DNA from: Microbacterium esteraromaticum
Lineage (GTDB): Bacteria > Actinomycetota > Actinomycetes > Actinomycetales > Microbacteriaceae
DNA length: 64,000 bases
Assembly: GCF_028747645.1 (NCBI RefSeq)
Contig: NZ_CP118100.1
Location: forward strand, 1,860,001 to 1,924,000
Direction: 5' to 3'
In this document: in pieces, positions 58,514-64,000 of the stretch
How positions within the stretch are numbered: the stretch's first letter is position 1
How the letters are laid out: each line of letters starts with the position of its first letter
Made by a program: the position numbers and the translations under genes
Notes under the pieces: model-generated
Database searches by the model: none
What the model was told of the DNA's origin: nothing
The model's input: the letters and a program-made list of their open reading frames with translations, nothing else

Positions 58514-58927
58514 TCAGAACCAGATGCTGAGCTCGCGAGCCGCCGACTCGGGGCTGTCGGAACCGTGCACGAGGTTCTGCTGCACGGCCAGGCCCCAGTC
58601 GCGGCCGAGGTCGCCGCGGATCGTGCCGGGAGCGGCCGTGGTCGGGTCGGTGGTACCGGCGAGCGACCGGAAGCCCTCGATGACGCGGTTGCCGGCGAGA
58701 CGGATCGCCACCGACGGACCCGACATCATGAACTCCATCAGCGGCTCGTAGAACGGCTTGCCCTCATGCTCGGCGTAGTGAGCGGCGAGCCGGTCACGGT
58801 CGGGCTCGACGAGTCGCAGGTCGACGAGCGCGTAGCCCTTCGCCTCGATGCGCGCGAGGATCTCTCCCGTCAGGCCGCGGGCGACGCCGTCGGGCTTGAC
58901 GAGGACGAGGGTTTCTTCAGTGGCCAT
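58514..58927 (-). CDS. ndk: Nucleoside diphosphate kinase
   Basis: A 137-residue enzyme balancing NTP and dNTP pools. It starts MATEETLVLVKPDGVARGL. The phospho-accepting His is in NLVHGSDSPESAARE. It follows the DUF4233 gene almost directly. Length is typical. Confidence 0.97.
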   Translation of the reverse strand: MATEETLVLVKPDGVARGLTGEILARIEAKGYALVDLRLVEPDRDRLAAHYAEHEGKPFYEPLMEFMMSGPSVAIRLAGNRVIEGFRSLAGTTDPTTAAPGTIRGDLGRDWGLAVQQNLVHGSDSPESAARELSIWF

Positions 58928-58928
58928 G

Positions 58929-59327
58929 TCATTCGCTCTCTGTGTGAGGTTCTGCCGGCGGGCCCGACGGACGCTGTCGGTCGATGCGGGCCCCACCGAT
59001 CGTCGCATACCCCCACATGCCGCCGAAAATCAGAGCGACCACGACGATCGCCGGTACCAGCAGTCCTGCGAGGGCGATGACGACCTGCAGCGCCCAGCCG
59101 GCCGGGATCGCCCACGGGCGCGTGATGGCACCGGCGACCACGATCAGCGCCACGGCCACGATGAAGCCGCCGGCGATGCCCCACCACTGCGGGATGTCAC
59201 CGGGCACCGCGCGCAGACCGAACACGGTGAGCCCTGCCAGGATGACGACGATGGCCTCGGAGCCGAGCACGATCGCGCCGAGCTTCTGCACAAGGGTGCG
59301 CGGCGGCCGCGCCTGACGTGCGCTCAC
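58929..59327 (-). CDS. DUF4233 membrane protein
   Basis: A 132-residue protein with four hydrophobic segments, e.g. LGSEAIVVILAGLTVFGL and IPAGWALQVVIALAGLLVPA. Function unknown. GTG 59327 overlaps the folC stop as GTGA, which supports this start; GTG 59336 is an alternative. The folC-DUF4233-ndk order is conserved in actinobacteria. Confidence 0.88.
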   Translation of the reverse strand: MSARQARPPRTLVQKLGAIVLGSEAIVVILAGLTVFGLRAVPGDIPQWWGIAGGFIVAVALIVVAGAITRPWAIPAGWALQVVIALAGLLVPAIVVVALIFGGMWGYATIGGARIDRQRPSGPPAEPHTESE

Positions 59328-60676
59328 GCCCGCCACCCCGACTTCCAGTCCTCTTCCTCGGACAGCAGCAACGCCTCACCGGCCAGCACGATGGATCCGG
59401 CGATCACGACCGCGCGGCGCTCCGACGAGGCCGCCCACTCGCGTGCGGCATCCGCGGCGTCCGCCAGAGTCGCGTGCACCGTGGCGCGACGCCCCCGCGC
59501 CTCGACCAGGTCGGCGATGGCGTCGCCCTCTTCAGCGCGTGCCGACTCGGGTGCAGTCGCGAACACCTCGGCGACGGCCGGCAGCAGCCGGTCGATGATG
59601 CCTCCGGCATCCTTGTCGTCGAGAACACCGAGCACCAGACCCCACTCGTCGAAGTCGAAGCTGTCGTCCAGCGACTGCGCGAGCGCGGCCGCACCGTGCG
59701 GGTTGTGCGCAGCATCCACGACCACGGTCGGCGCGATGCCCACCAGCTGCAGGCGCCCGGGGGAAGTAGCCGCTTGCAGACCGTCGGTGAGGATCTCACC
59801 GGGGATGGCGCGCTCCGCGCCGCCGATCAGCGACTCCACCGCAGCGACAGCCAGCGCGGCGTTGTGCCCCTGGTGTGCGCCGTACTGCGGCAGGTACTCA
59901 TCGACGTACTCACCGGCGATGCCCTTGATCGTCAGCAGCTGCCCGCCGACGGCGAGCTTCTGCGCCGCGAGACCGAACTCCTGGCCGTCGAAGGCGATGC
60001 TCGCCTGACGTTCGGCGGCGACCCGCCTCAGCACCTCGGCGGCCTCGGTGGGCTGCGCGGCCGAGACGACCGCGGCGCCGTCCTTGATGATGCCCGCCTT
60101 CACCTCGGCGATCTCGGCGATGGTCGCGCCGAGACGATCGGCGTGATCGAGATCGATCGGCGTGAACACGGCGACATCACCATCCGCGGTGTTCGTCGAG
60201 TCCCACGACCCGCCCATGCCGACTTCCAGCACCAGCACATCGACAGGGGCATCCGATGCCGCCACGAATGCCAGCACCGTGAGCAGTTCGAAGAACGTCA
60301 GCGGCTCTTCGCCGCCCGCCTGCAGTTCGGCGTCGACGATCCCGATGAAAGGCTCGATCTCGTCCCACGCATCGGCGATCGCGGCGTCGGCGATCGGCTC
60401 GCCGTCGATCATGATGCGTTCCGTGAACCGCTTCAGATGCGGGCTGGTGAACAGGCCGGTGCGCAGGCCGTGCGAACGCAGCAGGCTCTCGATCATGCGC
60501 GCCGTGGACGTCTTGCCGTTCGTGCCGGTGATGTGCACCACCCGGTACGTGCGCTGCGGGTCGTCGAGTAGCGTCAGGATGCGCTCGACACGCTCCTTGC
60601 GCGGCTGCACCCAGCGCTCACCCGCCCGGCTCAGCAGCGCCTCGTAGACAGCATCCGCTCGTTGTGTGTCGCTCAT
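59324..60676 (-). CDS. folC: Bifunctional folylpolyglutamate/dihydrofolate synthase
   Basis: A 450-residue Mur-ligase-family enzyme that adds glutamate to folates. The P-loop is in [16 protein letters not shown], the substrate loop in [13 protein letters not shown], and the C-terminal domain has [15 protein letters not shown]. Overlaps of 4 nt with ileS (ATGA) and the DUF4233 gene (GTGA) show tight coupling. Confidence 0.95.
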   Translation of the reverse strand: MSDTQRADAVYEALLSRAGERWVQPRKERVERILTLLDDPQRTYRVVHITGTNGKTSTARMIESLLRSHGLRTGLFTSPHLKRFTERIMIDGEPIADAAIADAWDEIEPFIGIVDAELQAGGEEPLTFFELLTVLAFVAASDAPVDVLVLEVGMGGSWDSTNTADGDVAVFTPIDLDHADRLGATIAEIAEVKAGIIKDGAAVVSAAQPTEAAEVLRRVAAERQASIAFDGQEFGLAAQKLAVGGQLLTIKGIAGEYVDEYLPQYGAHQGHNAALAVAAVESLIGGAERAIPGEILTDGLQAATSPGRLQLVGIAPTVVVDAAHNPHGAAALAQSLDDSFDFDEWGLVLGVLDDKDAGGIIDRLLPAVAEVFATAPESARAEEGDAIADLVEARGRRATVHATLADAADAAREWAASSERRAVVIAGSIVLAGEALLLSEEEDWKSGWRA

Positions 60677-63600
60677 GCGTCCTCCTCGGAGACGGTGCGG
60701 TCGATCGTGACGACGATCGGCGACTTCGCCGAGCCGAGCGCGCGTGCTCCGCTGCGGAAGACGCCTTCGCCGGGGCTCTCGACGTCGTCGACGAGCTGGT
60801 CGATGTCTTCGCTCGCCTGCACCGCGAAGCCGACCGCAAGCGTCTCAGCGGCGATCAGCGCGGCGTGCGCCTGGAGCGCTGCGGCGTCGGCCGGGGCGAC
60901 GTTCAGCGCGAGCGCGATGCGATCGCTGACGTCGAGGCCGGCGTTCTTGCGCGCCTCCTGCACGACCCGGATCGCGTCACGTGCAAGACCCTCGGCCTCC
61001 AGCTCGGGCGTCGTCACGGTGTCGAGCAGCATGAACCCTCCGCCGGGGACGATCGCCAGGGCCTCGCCCTCGGGGCGTCCGGAGGTCTCCAGCGCCAGCT
61101 CGTACTCGGCGGGCTCCAGCGCGATGCCGTCGACGGTGACCACGCCGTCCTGCTCGGTCCAGAAGCCGTCCTTCGCGGCGCGGATGATCCGCTGCACCTC
61201 CTTGCCCAGGCGCGGGCCGGCGACGCGGGCGTTCACGCTGAGGCGGTGGCTGATGCCATACTCGCCGGCAGTGCCCTCTTGCTGTGCGACCAGCTCGACG
61301 GCCTTGACGTTGAGCTCCTCACGCAGGATGCCCTCGAACTGCGCCAGATCAGCGGCCAGCGGCGAGACGACGGTCAACCGTGCGAGGGGCAGGCGCACAC
61401 GTAGCTTCTCGCGCTTGCGCAGGGCGTTGCCGACGCTCGACAGCTCGCGGACGGCATCCATCGCGTCACGCACATCATCCGCGGCGGGGAACGCGTCGGC
61501 GTCGGGCCAGTCGGTCAGGTGCACGCTGCGCCCGCCCGTCAGACCCTGCCAGATGCGCTCGCTGATCAGCGGGACCATCGGGGCCGCCACGCGGGTGAGG
61601 GTCTCGAGCACGGTGTACAGCGTGTCGAAGGCCTCGCGGCTGGCCGGGTCGTCGTTCACGCCCTCCCAGAACCGATCGCGCGAACGACGGATGTACCAGT
61701 TGGTGAGTACCTCGACGAACTCGCGCAGCCGCGCCGCGGCCGTGGTCGAATCGAGCCCTTCCAGATCGGCCCGTACCTCGCGGACGAGATCACCGAGACG
61801 CGCCAGGATGTACCGGTCGAGCACGTCGGTCGAATCGGTGCGCCACGAGGCCTCGTAGCCGCCCGACGCGTTGGCGTAGGTCGCGAAGAAGTACCACGAG
61901 CTCCACAGCGGCAGCAGGAACTCGCGCACGCCCGCCCGGATGCCCTCCTCGGTGACGGCCAGGTTGCCTCCGCGCAGCACCGAGCTCGACATCAGGAACC
62001 AGCGCATGGCGTCCGACCCGTCCCGATCGAGCACCTCGCTGACGTCCGGGTAGTTGCGCAGCGACTTCGACATCTTGTACCCGTCGTTGCCGAGCACGAT
62101 GCCGTGGCAGCTCACACCGGTGAAGGCGGGACGCTCGAACAGCGCGGTCGAGAGTACGTGCATGACGTAGAACCAGCCGCGGGTCTGCCCGATGTACTCG
62201 ACGATGAAGTCGGCCGGCGCGTGCGCGTCGAACCAGTCCTGGTTCTCGAACGGGTAGTGCACCTGTGCGAACGGCATCGAGCCCGAGTCGAACCACACGT
62301 CGAAGACGTCCTCGATGCGGCGCATCGTGCTCGTGCCGGTGGGGTCGTCGGGGTTCGGCCGCGTCAGGTCGTCGATGTACGGCCGGTGCAGGTCGACCTC
62401 GCCGTTCGGACCGGTCGGAAGCGCACCGAAGTCGCGCTCCAGCTCTTCCAGAGACCCGTAGACGTCGACGCGCGGGTACTCGGGGTCATCGCTCTTCCAT
62501 ACCGGGATGGGCGAGCCCCAGTACCGGTTGCGGCTGATCGACCAGTCGCGCGCGCCCTCGAGCCACTTGCCGAACTGGCCGTGCTTGACGTTCTCGGGCA
62601 CCCAGGTGATCTGCTCGTTGTTCGCCAGCAGATCGTCCTTGATGTCGGTCACGCGGATGAACCAGCTCGAGACCGCCTTGTAGATGAGGGGGTTGCGGCA
62701 GCGCCAGCAATGCGGGTACGAGTGCTCGTAGCTCTGCAGACGCAGCAGGCGCCCGGCGGCACGGATCAGGCGAACCAGTGGGGTGTTGGCGTCCATCCAC
62801 AGCTCACCGGCGACGTCGGTGACGCTGGATAGGAAGCGCCCGCCATCGTCGAGCGAGATGATCGTGGGGATGCCGGCGGCGTTCGCCACGCGCTGGTCAT
62901 CCTCACCGTACGCCGGAGCCTGGTGCACGATTCCGGTACCGTCCGACACGGTGACGTAGTCGTCCACCAGCAGGCGCCATGCACTGTCGGTGCCCCAGGT
63001 CTCGGCATCCGCGTAGTAGTCGAACAGGCGGTCGTAGGTGACGTCCTGCAACGCCGCTCCGAGATGCGCTGCCTCGATCGCGGCGTGCGCCTCGTCGGCC
63101 GACTCGTACCCGAGATCCTTGGCATAGCCGCCGAGCAGCTCACGCGCGATCAGGTAGCGGTGCGCCGCACTCTCGGCGACGTCGTCGCCCGGCACGATGT
63201 CGGCAGCCCCCTGAGGGCCGGCCGGCACGACGACGTACTCGATGTCGGGGCCGACGGCGAGCGCGAGGTTGGTGGGCAGAGTCCAGGGCGTTGTCGTCCA
63301 GGCGAGCGCGCGCACTCCGGTGAGCCCGAGCGATTCGGCCTTGGCGCCGGTGAGCGGGAATGTCGCGGTCACCGATGGATCCTGGCGCATCTGGTACACG
63401 TCGTCGTCCATGCGCAGTTCGTGGGCGCTCAGCGGCGTCTCATCACGCCAGCAGTACGGCAGCACGCGGTAGCCCTCATAGGCGAGGTTCTTGTCGTAGA
63501 GCGTCTTGAACGCCCACAGCACGCTCTCCATGTAGCCGAGATCGAGCGTCTTGTACCCACGCTCGAAATCGACCCAGCGCGCCTGACGGGTGACGTAGTC

Positions 63601-64000
63601 CTGCCACTCGTGCGTGTAGGCGAGCACAGAATCACGGGCCTTGGCGTTGAAGACGTCGATGCCCATCGCCTCGATCTCGCTCTTCTCGGTGATGCCGAGC
63701 TGCTTCATCGCCTCGAGCTCGGCGGGCAGGCCATGGGTGTCCCACCCGAACACGCGGTCGACCTTCTTGCCGAGCATGGTCTGGAAACGCGGGAACAGGT
63801 CTTTGGCGTAGCCCGTCAGCAGGTGGCCGTAGTGGGGCAGTCCGTTCGCGAACGGCGGGCCGTCGTAGAAGACCCACTCGTCGGCGCCCTCGCGCTGCTC
63901 AATCGAGGCGCGGAAGGTGTCATCGGACTTCCAGAAGTCGAGCACGTCGCGCTCGATCTCGGGGAAGCGCGGGCTCGGAGTGACGGCGGCCGGGCCGAAG
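60673..64000 (-). CDS. ileS: Isoleucyl-tRNA synthetase (5' end beyond window)
   Basis: At least 1,109 residues are visible, running off the right edge with [23 protein letters not shown]. The HIGH motif is PHYGHLLTG and the KMSKS motif is KMSKSLRNY. The editing domain includes [19 protein letters not shown]. The great length and the sequence around KMSKS fit the eukaryote-like type of IleS that is common in actinobacteria and often less sensitive to mupirocin. It is the first visible gene of the ileS-folC-DUF4233-ndk run. Confidence 0.96.
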   Translation of the reverse strand, partial: FGPAAVTPSPRFPEIERDVLDFWKSDDTFRASIEQREGADEWVFYDGPPFANGLPHYGHLLTGYAKDLFPRFQTMLGKKVDRVFGWDTHGLPAELEAMKQLGITEKSEIEAMGIDVFNAKARDSVLAYTHEWQDYVTRQARWVDFERGYKTLDLGYMESVLWAFKTLYDKNLAYEGYRVLPYCWRDETPLSAHELRMDDDVYQMRQDPSVTATFPLTGAKAESLGLTGVRALAWTTTPWTLPTNLALAVGPDIEYVVVPAGPQGAADIVPGDDVAESAAHRYLIARELLGGYAKDLGYESADEAHAAIEAAHLGAALQDVTYDRLFDYYADAETWGTDSAWRLLVDDYVTVSDGTGIVHQAPAYGEDDQRVANAAGIPTIISLDDGGRFLSSVTDVAGELWMDANTPLVRLIRAAGRLLRLQSYEHSYPHCWRCRNPLIYKAVSSWFIRVTDIKDDLLANNEQITWVPENVKHGQFGKWLEGARDWSISRNRYWGSPIPVWKSDDPEYPRVDVYGSLEELERDFGALPTGPNGEVDLHRPYIDDLTRPNPDDPTGTSTMRRIEDVFDVWFDSGSMPFAQVHYPFENQDWFDAHAPADFIVEYIGQTRGWFYVMHVLSTALFERPAFTGVSCHGIVLGNDGYKMSKSLRNYPDVSEVLDRDGSDAMRWFLMSSSVLRGGNLAVTEEGIRAGVREFLLPLWSSWYFFATYANASGGYEASWRTDSTDVLDRYILARLGDLVREVRADLEGLDSTTAAARLREFVEVLTNWYIRRSRDRFWEGVNDDPASREAFDTLYTVLETLTRVAAPMVPLISERIWQGLTGGRSVHLTDWPDADAFPAADDVRDAMDAVRELSSVGNALRKREKLRVRLPLARLTVVSPLAADLAQFEGILREELNVKAVELVAQQEGTAGEYGISHRLSVNARVAGPRLGKEVQRIIRAAKDGFWTEQDGVVTVDGIALEPAEYELALETSGRPEGEALAIVPGGGFMLLDTVTTPELEAEGLARDAIRVVQEARKNAGLDVSDRIALALNVAPADAAALQAHAALIAAETLAVGFAVQASEDIDQLVDDVESPGEGVFRSGARALGSAKSPIVVTIDRTVSEEDA

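Overview
This is a gene-dense, high-GC chromosomal segment of an actinobacterium. The gene content and order fit Microbacteriaceae, most likely Microbacterium or a close relative. Supporting signs are hrcA-dnaJ-rsmE with a CIRCE site, phoH-ybeY-CNNM-era overlaps, rplU-rpmA-obg-proB, nadD-membrane protein-rsfS, a DUF4233 protein between folC and ndk, and a eukaryote-like IleS. Taxonomy is inferred from gene content only. Both edges cut genes: dgt lacks its 3' end on the left and ileS lacks its 5' end on the right.

Layout. 0-8 kb: dgt-dusB, a thiol peroxidase, a DsbA-like oxidoreductase, a P-loop kinase, recO-uppS, and leuA behind a newly recognised leucine leader. 8-16 kb: a long minus-strand housekeeping run of hrcA-dnaJ-rsmE and HIT-phoH-ybeY-CNNM-era-oxidoreductase, covering stress response and ribosome maturation. 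16-21 kb: carboxylesterase, hemW, DUF1990, lepA. 21.6-27.4 kb: a complete peptide ABC importer (two permeases, a fused double ATPase and a lipoprotein receptor with its own control region). 27.4-33.5 kb: hydrolase, rpsT, holA, comEC-comEA and an orphan Rossmann-fold protein. 33.5-42.6 kb: leuS, pabB, DedA, App1-like phosphatase, a conserved actinobacterial protein, GH3 lipoprotein and ChaA-type antiporter.

42.6-48 kb is the only clearly accessory stretch. It holds an HNH protein, a TetR regulator divergent from a 907-residue secreted protein, and an IS1249-like element with perfect 23-bp inverted repeats, an 8-bp target duplication and a frameshifted transposase. The secreted protein combines cysteine-rich N-terminal modules, a segment resembling aerolysin/ETX-MTX2 pore formers, Ig-like repeats and a LAxTG sortase anchor. 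It is the best candidate here for an undescribed system. 48-64 kb returns to core genes: tRNA-Ala(GGC), rsfS, nadD, proA, proB, obg, rpmA, rplU, rne, VKOR, ndk, folC and ileS.

Two regulatory themes stand out. First, about eighteen genes or leader ORFs have a -10-like hexamer (mostly TANNNT) exactly 6-7 nt before the start codon, most with no Shine-Dalgarno sequence. This predicts pervasive leaderless transcription and was used to choose starts. Second, the leuA leader encodes a 15-residue peptide whose three consecutive CTT leucine codons are perfectly complementary over 10 nt to the leuA ribosome-binding site. This suggests translational attenuation by leucine.
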